64,000 nucleotides of DNA from Sporomusa sphaeroides DSM 2875 (GCF_001941975.2 NZ_CP146991.1:1970524-2034523); one strand, 5' to 3'; positions 25,392 through 33,579 are shown, numbered from the stretch's first letter. Numbers and translations: made by a program. The notes: generated by a model not told the origin, from the sequence alone.

Positions 25392-26129
25392 ATGGCAGCT
25401 GGTGGGTATGTAAAACTAACAAGATGCTTAATACAAAAACCAATCTTTCAAAATGAAAAGCTATTAAAGGTTTGGATATGGTGCTTGCTCAAAGCAAGCC
25501 ACAAGGAACATGAGCAATTAATAGGACTTCAAAAAATCAATCTTCAGCCAGGTCAATTTATCACGGGACGCTATGCCGGAGCCAAAGAATTAAAGATGAA
25601 CCCATCAACATTTTGGAAATATTTGCTTTGGTTAAACAACAATCAAAGTTTGGACATCCAGAGTAACAACAAATTTAGTCTTGTAACCCTTATAAACTGG
25701 GAGTTATACCAGATTGAGCCTCCAAAAAGTGACAGCAAAAATGACAGCAAAATGACAACAAAAGAACAACAAAATAACACAAACAAGAATGTAAAGAATG
25801 GTAAGAATGAAAATAATAATATATATAGTGTTGAAACGATTCCTTTTAGGGAAATTATCGACTACCTTAATCAAAGTTGTGGGACAAGTTACCGAGTAAC
25901 AGAGAAGCACAAAACTAGCATAAGGACACGCTGGCAAGAAAAGTATACTTTTGATGATTTTAAAAAGGTTATTGAAAAAAAGGCCAAAGAGTGGCTGGGG
26001 ACAGATAGTGCAAAATACTTGCGCCCTGAAACTTTGTTTGGAACAAAATTCGATAGTTATCTTAATCAGCTTGAAACAGAACCCAAAGTCGAAATAAAGC
26101 CAGTAAGTAAAACAAACTGGCTCACATAA
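25392..26129 (+). CDS. Phage replication initiation protein (DnaD-like, Phg_2220_C domain)
   Basis: The 245-residue protein has an N-terminal winged-helix part (YVKLTRCLIQKPIFQNEKLL), an Asn/Lys-rich linker (about 115-140), and a C-terminal domain with IIDYLNQSCGTSYR and FGTKFDSYLNQ, the conserved phage C-terminal domain seen in replisome organisers. Such proteins load helicase at the phage origin, and a helicase gene follows 18 bases later. The ribosome-binding site is weak (TTAGGAA). Confidence 0.75.
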   Translation: MAAGGYVKLTRCLIQKPIFQNEKLLKVWIWCLLKASHKEHEQLIGLQKINLQPGQFITGRYAGAKELKMNPSTFWKYLLWLNNNQSLDIQSNNKFSLVTLINWELYQIEPPKSDSKNDSKMTTKEQQNNTNKNVKNGKNENNNIYSVETIPFREIIDYLNQSCGTSYRVTEKHKTSIRTRWQEKYTFDDFKKVIEKKAKEWLGTDSAKYLRPETLFGTKFDSYLNQLETEPKVEIKPVSKTNWLT

Positions 26130-26147
26130 CGGGAAGGAGGACAAGCC

Positions 26148-27455
26148 TTGTTAATATTTGACCCTGAAAACGAACGATACATATTAGGTGCTTGTACAGA
26201 AGGACCCGAATACCTAGGGGAAGCGTTAGCCGAGTTAACGGCAGCAGACTTTTACCAACGAGAGAATAACATCATTTTTGAAGCTATGGCAAAGATGTAC
26301 CAGGACGGCCGGGAAGTGACGGCACAGACATTTTACATAGAGCATAGCGACATGATAAAGCGGCTAGGTGTTAGTTGGACAACGCTAACTGATGTTTTTA
26401 CCAATCCGACAGCCTTTAAGGTGGCAATTGCCAAACTGAAAGAGACTACCAAGGCAAGGAATTTAATGACTTTGTCTGACACCATACGCCAGGATATAGA
26501 GAACGGCACTAGCGTTGATGAAGTTAAGGCCAGAATAGAAATAGCGCTTTCAAAATGTGAGAATGCAGCCGGTCGGCATTATATATCGCCAAAAGATATG
26601 TCAAGGATATGCCTAGATGTAGTTGCAGAACGGATGGAGCCGGAGGGACGCGCTAAGAAGTGTATTTATACCTGTTTTGGCGCCTTGAATAAAGCAACAG
26701 GAGGTATTGAATCAGGAGACTTAATTATACTATCTGGCAGCACCGGGGGCGGGAAATCCGCGTTTGCGGCTAATCTAGCGCGTGATGTTTGTGTAACTCA
26801 GAAGTTGCCGGGTCTTTATATCAATTCGGAGATGTCGGCAGATCAGATGGCTCTCAGGTGGTCGGCTATATTGGCTGAATTATCCCATACGGCATTGAGG
26901 GCAGGAAAACTGTCAGACTGTGATTTTAATAAATTGCCGCTAAAATTAGATGCCTTTGACACTGGTGGGCTGCACACTTTGACTATCCCGGACTTGCGAA
27001 TTAATACAGTATTATCGGAAATACGCCGCTTTAAGGCAAAAGAGAACATCAGGCTGGCAATCGTTGACTACATAGGCCGTATGGACTTTCTGGACTCAAA
27101 GGCTGATGATTGGCAGTTACTAACCGGAGCAGCTAGACGCTTAAAAACCATAGCGCAAGAGCAGCAGCTGGCAATTATCATGCTGGCACAATTAAGCGCA
27201 TCGGGTAAACTGGCACAGGCTAGTTACATGAGCCATGAAGCAGACTTATGGCTTAACCTCAGGAAGCCAAACGAGGAAGAGACTAAGACATTTTTGGGGA
27301 GCAAGGACCCCTGGAATATAGTTTTAGAGATTGTCAAAGGCCGTAATACTCGAACAGGAGCCATGCCTTTGTATTTCTTTGGTGACAGGCTGACATTCAC
27401 CGATGATAAGGCCAAGGCCTTGTACTATGCAAAATTTGTACAGGCGGCGGGGTAG
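26148..27455 (+). CDS. DnaB-like replicative helicase
   Basis: The 435-residue protein has an N-terminal DnaB-type helical domain (ERYILGACTEGPEYLGEAL), a RecA-like core with Walker A GSTGGGKSAFAANLA (about 196-210), IAIVDYIGRM-like Walker B (LAIVDYIGRM) and the arginine-finger/final strand region VLEIVKGRNTRTG. TTG start at 26148 with GGAAGGAGG upstream. With the preceding gene it makes an autonomous replication module of the element. Confidence 0.85.
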   Translation: MLIFDPENERYILGACTEGPEYLGEALAELTAADFYQRENNIIFEAMAKMYQDGREVTAQTFYIEHSDMIKRLGVSWTTLTDVFTNPTAFKVAIAKLKETTKARNLMTLSDTIRQDIENGTSVDEVKARIEIALSKCENAAGRHYISPKDMSRICLDVVAERMEPEGRAKKCIYTCFGALNKATGGIESGDLIILSGSTGGGKSAFAANLARDVCVTQKLPGLYINSEMSADQMALRWSAILAELSHTALRAGKLSDCDFNKLPLKLDAFDTGGLHTLTIPDLRINTVLSEIRRFKAKENIRLAIVDYIGRMDFLDSKADDWQLLTGAARRLKTIAQEQQLAIIMLAQLSASGKLAQASYMSHEADLWLNLRKPNEEETKTFLGSKDPWNIVLEIVKGRNTRTGAMPLYFFGDRLTFTDDKAKALYYAKFVQAAG

Positions 27456-27485
27456 GGCTGTAACTTCAGAAAGGGGGCGGGATGG

Positions 27486-27698
27486 TTGCCTGATAAATCA
27501 AAGATTATTGACTTTAGGCAAGCTAAAAGCAAGCGTGAGCAATCGAACGAAACTGTAGCGGTTTGTATGGTTGAGCAATGTCGCTGGAATGATGGAAACG
27601 GCGGCTGCCGGCACGATGCGGAACATTTTTTAATTGAATTTTACCAGGGAATAGCCCAATGCACATTCTTTGAAAAGCAGGGTGGTAGCTTTGGATAG
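27486..27698 (+). CDS. Small Cys-containing protein, 70 residues
   Basis: Unknown phage-type protein. Cysteines and histidines (VEQCRWNDGNGGCRHDAEHF, IAQCTFFE) suggest a metal-binding knuckle. TTG start at 27486 after GGGGGCGGG. It overlaps the next gene by a few codons in another frame. Confidence 0.5.
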   Translation: MPDKSKIIDFRQAKSKREQSNETVAVCMVEQCRWNDGNGGCRHDAEHFLIEFYQGIAQCTFFEKQGGSFG

Positions 27699-27870
27699 TT
27701 TTGTGATTATCCGGTTAGCGCGGCAGATTGTAGCTTTGACAGAAAGCGAAGTCCTACAAATGCTGAAGGCTAATCCCTTAATATGGCTTGAGGGTATTAA
27801 ACGCGGCAAAGGTATTAACCGTTATGAAAAGGCACAGGCACGAAAACCAAAGGGGGCAGTGCATGAATAA
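27691..27870 (+). CDS. Small protein of unknown function, 59 residues
   Basis: Product MDSFVIIRLARQIVALTESE then a basic tail RYEKAQARKPKGAVHE. TTG 27691 with GGTGG upstream is my choice; GTG 27682 in the same frame is possible. It overlaps its neighbours by a few bases on both sides, typical of a phage early operon. Function unknown. Confidence 0.45.
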   Translation: MDSFVIIRLARQIVALTESEVLQMLKANPLIWLEGIKRGKGINRYEKAQARKPKGAVHE

Positions 27871-28123
27871 GCAGGTAATCTGCCCGTTGTGTGGCAGCAT
27901 GACAATAGTCAAACCAAATGACTTTTATATTTGCCCTGACTGCGACTGCGAAATATGGCCAAGCAGTGATACCGGGAAACAGCTTCAAGAAACCTTTGAC
28001 GAACAAATTCGGACTGGCTATTATGGCAATCCCAAAGGTAAGGGCGGCAGCAAGAGCAGGAGCCGAAAAAAGACAACAGTCAAGCCTGCGCGATTTTACA
28101 ACAGTCTTTTAGATGTGGAGTAA
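27863..28123 (+). CDS. Zinc-ribbon protein, 86 residues
   Basis: Two CxxC knuckles, CPLCGS and CPDCDC, 20 residues apart form a zinc ribbon; the tail is very basic (KGGSKSRSRKKTTVKPARF). AGGGGGCAGTGC precedes ATG 27863. A longer in-frame start at 27788 would lie inside the previous gene and lacks a ribosome-binding site. Probably a nucleic-acid-binding phage protein; role unknown. Confidence 0.6.
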   Translation: MNKQVICPLCGSMTIVKPNDFYICPDCDCEIWPSSDTGKQLQETFDEQIRTGYYGNPKGKGGSKSRSRKKTTVKPARFYNSLLDVE

Positions 28124-28134
28124 GGGGGCGAATC

Positions 28135-28755
28135 ATGTTTACTGTTTTGCAAGGTCGCAAGAAAGCGAAGCCGGACTATGCCGGGCTACATATTAGGGCA
28201 CTTATGCGCCTATTAGAAGAAAACAAGCAAGGCGAAGTCTATATATCCAGCGTAATCTATCATGGCGTTAAATATCTTATTCACTCAGATATTACGGGGT
28301 TAGATTATAGCGGACTTATGAAAAGGCTTGAATTTACTGAGCAAATAAAGGCGATAATGCAGACGCTGACACCACGGGAATTAATGCAGGTTTTCCCGCC
28401 CAAAAAGGACTATGACGGCGGCAAGCGGCAGTGCAAAGATTATTACTTTACCATGCAAGCAATGCGGGAGCATGGGTTAAATAAGCCTATAGGCCGTGAA
28501 ATTGGTAGTATTCTTTGGGACTACATGAATAATGACCTAATGAATTTCGTTTGCGGTGAATTAAGCCTGATAAGCGCCATGCGGCGGCTGGAAGGTAAGC
28601 CGGGGCTTATGGAAAAGTTTGCAGAAGATAATGGGCTGACGGTTTACAGGAAATATGTAGACATCACCGGCAAGGAGTTTATGCAGAATGGTACTACTGG
28701 CGAAGTCCATAGAGTGCATAAAAAAAGGCCGCGATATATGCGGGTAGTGGAATAG
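28135..28755 (+). CDS. Uncharacterised phage protein, 206 residues
   Basis: I do not recognise the family. The protein has MKRLEFTEQIKAIMQTLTPR and a middle with FPPKKDYDGGKRQCKDYY, and ends in a basic tail HKKRPRYMRVVE. Start ATG 28135 follows AAGGGGGCG. In a run of small same-strand genes after the helicase; probably an early phage function. Confidence 0.6.
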   Translation: MFTVLQGRKKAKPDYAGLHIRALMRLLEENKQGEVYISSVIYHGVKYLIHSDITGLDYSGLMKRLEFTEQIKAIMQTLTPRELMQVFPPKKDYDGGKRQCKDYYFTMQAMREHGLNKPIGREIGSILWDYMNNDLMNFVCGELSLISAMRRLEGKPGLMEKFAEDNGLTVYRKYVDITGKEFMQNGTTGEVHRVHKKRPRYMRVVE

Positions 28756-28765
28756 GGGTGATGTG

Positions 28766-28981
28766 ATGCTTACAAGCGGCGTTATTCTTTGTTTGCAATG
28801 TAAAAGCAGCCATGTGGATATTCTTCACTGGACAGGGCAGGGCGCAGTTACACAGTGTGCTAATTGTGGCTGTCAGGGCTTTATAGCATGTTTGAGTATT
28901 GGCCGGGTTGAATTGCATAATGAGCAGATTAATAAAGCACAACGTGACATGGCATTGCCTACTTGTGGGCGGGTTGGGTAG
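28766..28981 (+). CDS. Small zinc-ribbon protein, 71 residues
   Basis: CLQCKS and CANCGC are spaced 24 residues apart, forming a zinc ribbon. ATG 28766 follows AGGGGTG; the GTG just before is in the same frame. The stop codon lies inside the loop of a GC-rich hairpin (28965-28992). Confidence 0.5.
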   Translation: MLTSGVILCLQCKSSHVDILHWTGQGAVTQCANCGCQGFIACLSIGRVELHNEQINKAQRDMALPTCGRVG

Positions 28982-28992
28982 ATCCCGCCCAC
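28965..28992. repeat. GC-rich hairpin, GTGGGCGGG/CCCGCCCAC
   Basis: Perfect 9-bp stem around a 10-base loop between two island genes. Similar hairpins stand at 32354-32381, 35179-35195 and 35500-35518. Confidence 0.7.
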
Positions 28993-29014
28993 TAAGGCCA
29001 AGGAGTGAAAGCTA

Positions 29015-29461
29015 ATGCATACCAAGCAAGCTGAATACCTGTTACTGAATTACCCTTCTTTGTCGGCACAACTCCATAATGAGCAGCAGAACATTTTGCA
29101 AAGATATCGGCAGACGGCTTTTGCCTGTGGTATAGGACATAGTTACAGCTATTCTGATTCGACAGGGAGCAAGGCCGTTAAGCTGGTAATGCTTGAAGAA
29201 GAGTACAGGAGCACTATTCTTATTAGCCGGTGGATTGATACTGAATTAAGGCCGCGAGATAGGCCGTTATTAATAAACAGGTGGCGGCGGCTTGATTGGA
29301 TGGCAATATCGCGGCGGTCGGGGGTGGATGCCTGGACATGCATAACAGCGTGGAATTTGATGATAATGCAATTAACCGAATACCTGAAAGCCTATGCTGG
29401 ACATGCCAGCGGTGCGGCTGGCGTTGTCTCTGTAAGTGGCCGGATAGCCGCCAAGGTGTAA
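29015..29461 (+). CDS. Phage protein with possible ArpU/RinA-like regulatory fold, 148 residues
   Basis: Helical protein: YPSLSAQLHNEQQNILQRYR near the start, then KAVKLVMLEEEYRSTILISR and a region WMAISRRSGVDAWTCITAWN that may be a helix-turn-helix. Late-gene activators of Gram-positive phages have this layout, but I cannot be sure. AAGGAGTGAAAGC precedes the ATG. Its last 124 bases are shared with the next gene in another frame. Confidence 0.5.
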   Translation: MHTKQAEYLLLNYPSLSAQLHNEQQNILQRYRQTAFACGIGHSYSYSDSTGSKAVKLVMLEEEYRSTILISRWIDTELRPRDRPLLINRWRRLDWMAISRRSGVDAWTCITAWNLMIMQLTEYLKAYAGHASGAAGVVSVSGRIAAKV

Positions 29462-29562
29462 CAACCCGCCCGCTGGTTATGAATGGTGAAACTCTTGAAA
29501 TAGTGGTGAAGTGTGACCGGTACTGGCCGGAAGATTATAACCCGGATACCGAGAGGGGATAG
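29338..29562 (+). CDS. Cys-rich small protein overlapping the previous gene, 74 residues
   Basis: From ATG 29338 (preceded by GGGGGTGG) the frame encodes a credible small protein with clustered cysteines, CWTCQRCGWRCLCKW, and a later VVKCDRYWPEDYNP. The composition looks like a real metal-binding protein, unlike a random frame. It overlaps the 3' end of the 29015 gene by 124 bases. Confidence 0.5.
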   Translation: MHNSVEFDDNAINRIPESLCWTCQRCGWRCLCKWPDSRQGVTTRPLVMNGETLEIVVKCDRYWPEDYNPDTERG

Positions 29563-29566
29563 CAAA

Positions 29567-29812
29567 ATGACAAAAGAGCAGCAGGAGCTCGTTAATAGGG
29601 CTATTGCTCTACTGGAACAGGCCAGAAACATTGAAGAAGTACATAGCTGGTTGAAGAATCGCGCCATGGGTGTAGCTACTAGAATTGAGGGTGTGGACGT
29701 TGAAACCGTACAGGCCGCTATTGATGCCTTTAACGATAGGGAGCAGGCCGCTTGTACAAGGGAGTTTGTTGGGGTACTTGATGAATTGACCAAAGCAATA
29801 ATTAGGGGGTAA
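29567..29812 (+). CDS. Small helical protein, 81 residues
   Basis: Acidic helical protein (ELVNRAIALLEQARNIEEVH, VETVQAAIDAFNDRE). GAGGGGATAGC precedes ATG 29567. No recognised family; sits directly before the tail-hub gene. Confidence 0.5.
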   Translation: MTKEQQELVNRAIALLEQARNIEEVHSWLKNRAMGVATRIEGVDVETVQAAIDAFNDREQAACTREFVGVLDELTKAIIRG

Positions 29813-29819
29813 TTGGATA

Positions 29820-30806
29820 ATGAATGATGTGCAAATTTTGATTAATAACGGTGGCAAGCTATATGAACCCATTGTGGAAGAGGGAATCTCCTGGGAGACC
29901 ACCCGTAAAGGTGCACCTGGCAAACTAACGTTTAATGTGTTAGTGGATAATACTATTGACTTTACCGAGGGAAACGCTGTCAGGATGGCCGTAGATGGAA
30001 CAGATGTTTTCTATGGTTATGTGTTTACTAAGAAACGCGATAAGGACGGCATTATCCAGGTTACCGCCTATGACCAGTTAAGATACCTTAAGAATAAGCA
30101 TACCATGCACTATGAACGGCTGACTGCCTCTGAACTTATCAAAAAGGTAGCTGCCATTCATCTACTGAAGGTTGGAGAAATCGAAGACACTGAATATGTC
30201 ATTGAAAAGAGGGTTGAGGACAATCAGACACTCTTTGATATTATTCAGGAGGCTATTGGGATAACGCTAGAAAACAAGAAAAAGCTTTATGTTCTTTATG
30301 ATGATTTTGGTAAATTGACCTTGAAAAACATTGAGAGCATGAAACTTGATTTACTGATTGACGCGGAAACCGGCGAGAACTTTGATTATGTATCTAGTAT
30401 TGATCATAGGACTTTTAACCGGGTTAAGCTCTACCGGGAAAATAAGGACACCGGTAAGCATGAGGTTTTTACTGCTCCTCAAGATCCGGAAGAGTTCACC
30501 GCATCGGAAAGTATTAAGAAATGGGGTGTACTCCAATACTGCGAAAAGATTGATGAAGGAGTAACCAATCCTCAGGCTATGGCAGACGCATTACTGGAAA
30601 TGTATAATCGGAAAACACGAAGCCTGAGCATTAATAATGCTTTTGGTGATATCAGGGTAAGGGCCGGGTCGCATATCGCTGTACAGCTTGCATTAGGCGA
30701 TATCACAGTAAATAAACATATGCTAGTCGAAGGGGCAAAGCATGTGTTTACTAATAGGCAGCACACGATGAACCTTAGTTTGCGGAGCAGTGAGTTTAAC
30801 GCTTAG
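29820..30806 (+). CDS. Phage tail hub/baseplate protein (XkdQ/YqbQ-like)
   Basis: The 328-residue protein matches the XkdQ/YqbQ family of PBSX-type contractile-tail phages: VEEGISWETTRKGAPGKLTF, YGYVFTKKRDKDGII, VTAYDQLRYLKNK and VRAGSHIAVQL. These form the hub under the tail tube, related to gp27. Length is full and the frame is intact. It is the only recognisable structural gene in the element, with no tail or capsid neighbours, which is odd. Confidence 0.8.
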   Translation: MNDVQILINNGGKLYEPIVEEGISWETTRKGAPGKLTFNVLVDNTIDFTEGNAVRMAVDGTDVFYGYVFTKKRDKDGIIQVTAYDQLRYLKNKHTMHYERLTASELIKKVAAIHLLKVGEIEDTEYVIEKRVEDNQTLFDIIQEAIGITLENKKKLYVLYDDFGKLTLKNIESMKLDLLIDAETGENFDYVSSIDHRTFNRVKLYRENKDTGKHEVFTAPQDPEEFTASESIKKWGVLQYCEKIDEGVTNPQAMADALLEMYNRKTRSLSINNAFGDIRVRAGSHIAVQLALGDITVNKHMLVEGAKHVFTNRQHTMNLSLRSSEFNA

Positions 30807-30912
30807 AGCGGAGGTTAAGCAGAAGAGCCTATATGCGACAGACAGAGAGAACAGGCGGCCAGTGAGATGATGCCGCCCAATAATGTAGGTTGGTGGTGAC
30901 AGATGGCAGGTT

Positions 30913-31173
30913 ATGACCAGAAAAGAAAGCCGTCAGACGTTAGAAGCATACCGGATATTCAAGAGCCTGGGCGATAGCCGAAGGCTCAAAGATGTTGCCA
31001 GGATAACAGGCAAAAACCTGTCATTGATAAAACGGTGGAGTGCAAAATATCACTGGCTACAGCGTATAGAGGATGAAGAGCCGCCGGAGATTAAAGCGAT
31101 TAAAGCAGAAATACGGCAGCGCTTGGAGAGAATTAAAGCTATGCGAGCTATGTTTAGGCAACTGCGTTATTAG
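30913..31173 (+). CDS. Helix-turn-helix protein resembling the N-terminus of a small terminase
   Basis: The 86-residue product (AYRIFKSLGD, KDVARITGKNLSLIKRWSAK, YHWLQRIEDEE) matches the DNA-binding N-terminus of XtmA/YqaS-like terminase small subunits, which start with such a helix-turn-helix followed by a charged helix. The usual C-terminal half is missing here; a candidate remnant lies at 31562-31684. Either a trimmed regulator or the front part of a broken terS. Confidence 0.5.
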   Translation: MTRKESRQTLEAYRIFKSLGDSRRLKDVARITGKNLSLIKRWSAKYHWLQRIEDEEPPEIKAIKAEIRQRLERIKAMRAMFRQLRY

Positions 31174-31917
31174 TTGCGTTACTATTTTGGTGACCCTTAT
31201 AGGTAACGTTCCCTTTCAAAAGGTACGCCAATGGTAACGTGATATTTAAAACGGTGTACCAGAACAGGGGTAATATTCGAAACAAACAAACGATATGCCG
31301 AAATTACGGGACCCAAACCAACCATTATTGGCTAGGTGTCGGGCGGGGCGAGATGCACATAATGCACGTAAAATTGCACTATGTGCATTGCACCCTTTGC
31401 ACCCAAGATGCATTTTTGTATGCATCCAGTCTGTAGACTTTGAATACAAAAAGTAAAAAAGGTATTCAAGGTGTAGACGGTTCAGAGCTAATAAAATGAC
31501 CGTCATTACATTACTTGTACTAACGTTGCTAAAAAGTGCCGCCAATCTAGTAAAATTAACGGTTGGGCATGCTTACAAAAGGTAAGAAAATGTTAGGTTT
31601 TTGCAATATGCTGAGAACTTATTAAAACCTAATATTCGTGAATATATAGACATGCCACTGGCGGCAAAAAGTATGCGAGAATAGGCCGCTTGCATTATTT
31701 AAAAATAGTGCAAAAGGTGTGCAAAATGCTGCAAAATCAATAACCAGAACTAACCATTTTGGGTATTCAGTATCAGCAGTTAAGTAACAGCAGGGAAGAA
31801 TCCAACGGGGATTTTATCATGTCCACAATGTACCCAATATGTGAAGGTGGACAAAAAAGTGGACATTACTATAAGTACCAGTGAAAAATAATTTTGCTGG
31901 TATAATAGGAGGTCGCA
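31174..31917. other. Non-coding stretch of the island with iteron-like repeats and a terminase remnant
   Basis: About 740 bases without an intact gene. GGTAACG occurs twice near 31203-31245. TGCACATA (31354-31361) and TATGTGCA (31380-31387) form an inverted repeat within a run of TGCAC/GTGCA words. TGCAAAA occurs at 31709, 31720 and 31730, spaced 11 and 10 bases. This looks like an origin, packaging or control region, but no single function can be shown. Confidence 0.45.
31562..31684 (+). pseudogene. Possible remnant of a terminase small subunit (Terminase_2)
   Basis: One frame reads VGHAYKR, a stop, then ENVRFLQYAENLLKPNIREY and IDMPLAAKSMRE before a second stop. Small terminases of the XtmA type have AGYSKKTA...NLLTKPNIKNYID at this place. 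There is no start codon and one in-frame stop, so it would be a decayed piece, perhaps once joined to the gene at 30913. Confidence 0.4.
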
Positions 31918-32223
31918 ATGCTAGAAAAAATCTACTGCCTAGAATGCCGCACTGAGTTAACGACCAAGGCAAAATTTTGTCCGGAGTGCGGCAAGCCAGC
32001 ACCAAAACCGGAACCGATACAGCCTAAGGCCCAAGAACAAAAACAATTCCCACCGATCATGAACATTGAACAAGTCGCAGAATTTCTATGTATATCAAAA
32101 TGTCACGTTTATAGGCTGATAAAAAATGAAGGTCTACCATATTTCCCGGTCAGTCAGCATAAGAGATTCATCGCTGACGAAATTATGCAATGGGCTAAAA
32201 GTAGGCAAATTATGAATAAATAG
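31918..32223 (+). CDS. Zinc ribbon plus excisionase-type helix-turn-helix, 101 residues
   Basis: N-terminal zinc ribbon (CLECRTE...CPECGKP), a Pro/Gln-rich linker (about 28-45), and a C-terminal HTH_17 domain (MNIEQVAEFLCISKCHVYRL, IKNEGLPYFPVSQHKRF, ADEIMQWAKSR). AGGAGGTCGCA precedes the ATG. Third excisionase-like protein of the element; the zinc-ribbon fusion is unusual for a plain Xis. Confidence 0.7.
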   Translation: MLEKIYCLECRTELTTKAKFCPECGKPAPKPEPIQPKAQEQKQFPPIMNIEQVAEFLCISKCHVYRLIKNEGLPYFPVSQHKRFIADEIMQWAKSRQIMNK

Positions 32224-32353
32224 AGACTTACATATAAATTACAGCAATACAGAACATATGTTTTTATTTGGTTTTAGCCTCGCTGTGGCGTTTTTGCATG
32301 GTGGGCAGGGTGTTTGTACTAGTGGCTATATAAAGTGGCTTAAAAAGCCTTAA

Positions 32354-32381
32354 ATTGGACGGGGCTATCATCCCGCCCAAT
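32354..32381. repeat. GC-rich hairpin, ATTGGACGGG/CCCGCCCAAT
   Basis: Ten-base stem with one mismatch and an 8-base loop, same type as at 28965. Confidence 0.6.
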
Positions 32382-32383
32382 AG

Positions 32384-32414
32384 ACAAAAAAATAAGCCGG
32401 CTACTAGGGCCGGT
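32384..32414 (-). terminator. Minus-strand terminator after the 32425 gene
   Basis: Read on the minus strand, ACCGGCC-ctagta-GCCGGC is followed by TTATTTTTTTG. Confidence 0.7.
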
Positions 32415-32424
32415 GTAGTCTCAG

Positions 32425-33258
32425 TTATTTTGATTTTAACTGACTATGAAGTTGGCTTATTGCTTTTTGAGCTTCAGCTAGCTTTCGTTTTTGTTCCTCT
32501 TTGGAGAGCAACTCATCAAGAATTAATTCAATACCGGATTTTACCACAGGGAAATAGCTGATACATTCTTCTTCTGAAAGCTCATGGATGCCTTTACTTA
32601 AAATAGAGTACAATGTCCAATTATCAACTAAGAATTGTGGCAAGAACCCTTTTAAGCAAACTATTTTTTCATGTACTTTTTTATTTTGATAGTCAGTTTC
32701 ATTCCATCCATAAGACGTTTTAGCTTCATTATGGGCAGTATCTAAGATATGCTCAAAAACTCTTCTTAGATATACGAAAGAGCCTATTCCAATCTCAGAG
32801 CTTGCCAGACCGATAGCTCTATTAAGCTCTTTAAACTTATCTGTATCAAGGACTTTCTTGTATTTTGATGTTGTTGGCCTCATAAGGTCAGTGTAAGACG
32901 GATATTGACCAATTTTAACTAAACTAGTGGACGTAACGTGAAAATTAAAAACTATGGTGTGATCTGTATTAGCGGCACATTCGCCAACCAGGGTAATACA
33001 TTTATCTCTGACAATTGAATTGAATTTACTCAAGTCGACTTCTTCAGCTACATACCCTAAAACTGTTGGACCGGGTATTTTTGGCAGGTAGGGTATTATC
33101 TTAAATACGCTATCATTACGGCACTCATTACAATAAGCTCGAGCTGATCCGCCAATAAGAAGAATTTCAGCACATGTGACTTTATCAGAGGTATTGTTGA
33201 GCTCTATACGGTCATATATTCGCTTGCTAATACATAGATTTTGCAAATCTAAGTCCAT
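32425..33258 (-). CDS. Uncharacterised protein with Cys motif, 277 residues
   Basis: Not recognised. It has a CNECRND segment near residue 43 that may be half of a zinc site, and a middle helical part (GIGSFVYLRRVFEHILDTAH) and end KEEQKRKLAEAQKAISQLHS, a coiled-coil tail. The layout recalls DUF4145-like proteins of defence islands, but this is a guess. AAGGAGA six bases before ATG 33258 decides the start; an upstream in-frame ATG (33288) lies inside the repressor gene. Co-transcribed with the repressor. Confidence 0.6.
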   Translation of the reverse strand: MDLDLQNLCISKRIYDRIELNNTSDKVTCAEILLIGGSARAYCNECRNDSVFKIIPYLPKIPGPTVLGYVAEEVDLSKFNSIVRDKCITLVGECAANTDHTIVFNFHVTSTSLVKIGQYPSYTDLMRPTTSKYKKVLDTDKFKELNRAIGLASSEIGIGSFVYLRRVFEHILDTAHNEAKTSYGWNETDYQNKKVHEKIVCLKGFLPQFLVDNWTLYSILSKGIHELSEEECISYFPVVKSGIELILDELLSKEEQKRKLAEAQKAISQLHSQLKSK

Positions 33259-33268
33259 AATGTTCTCC

Positions 33269-33490
33269 TTACTTTGTAAAGTCTTCATTTTGGTTGGGAA
33301 TGTACTCTATAAGGTCACCGGGCTGGCAGTTGAGGGCAGCGCAGAGCTTATCAATTATTTCAAGTGATACATAGTCATTGGTATTGAGTTTGGCCATAGT
33401 AGCTTTAGAAATGCCAGTCAGTTGCATGATATCTTGCTTTTTCATTTCTTTATCTATTAACAGTTTTAGAAATGGTTTATAGCTAATCAT
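33269..33490 (-). CDS. Cro/CI-type repressor, 73 residues
   Basis: A compact XRE-family helix-turn-helix (KQDIMQLTGISKATMAKLNT, then LEIIDKLCAALNCQPGDLIE). This is the usual size of YozG-type phage regulators. GGTAGGTG precedes the ATG on the minus strand. It lies divergent from the gene at 33635, with two facing promoters and repeated operator-like words between, and so is the likely switch of the element. Confidence 0.85.
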   Translation of the reverse strand: MISYKPFLKLLIDKEMKKQDIMQLTGISKATMAKLNTNDYVSLEIIDKLCAALNCQPGDLIEYIPNQNEDFTK

Positions 33491-33512
33491 ATTATCACCT
33501 ACCTTTGTTTAA

Positions 33513-33541
33513 ATAGTAACAAAAAAAGTTTAATAAGTCAA
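33513..33541 (-). promoter_or_regulatory. Promoter of the repressor operon
   Basis: On the minus strand TTGACT (33541-33536), 17 bases, TACTAT (33518-33513). The spacer contains the operator-like word whose plus-strand form is AGTTTAAT (33527-33534), repeated inverted as ATTAAACT at 33592-33599. Confidence 0.7.
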
Positions 33542-33550
33542 ACCAAAGTA

Positions 33551-33579
33551 TTGACATGCTATGCATAATAAGTTATACT
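33551..33579 (+). promoter_or_regulatory. Strong rightward promoter facing the repressor gene
   Basis: TTGACA (33551-33556), 17 bases, TATACT (33574-33579). AAAGTATT flanks it on the left (33545) and recurs at 33600-33607. Probably repressed by the CI-like protein. Confidence 0.75.

Noticed and set aside
31898-31906. Extended -10 TGGTATAAT before the 31918 gene
   Set aside because: Transcription would begin at or after the Shine-Dalgarno, so it cannot serve that gene unless leaderless.
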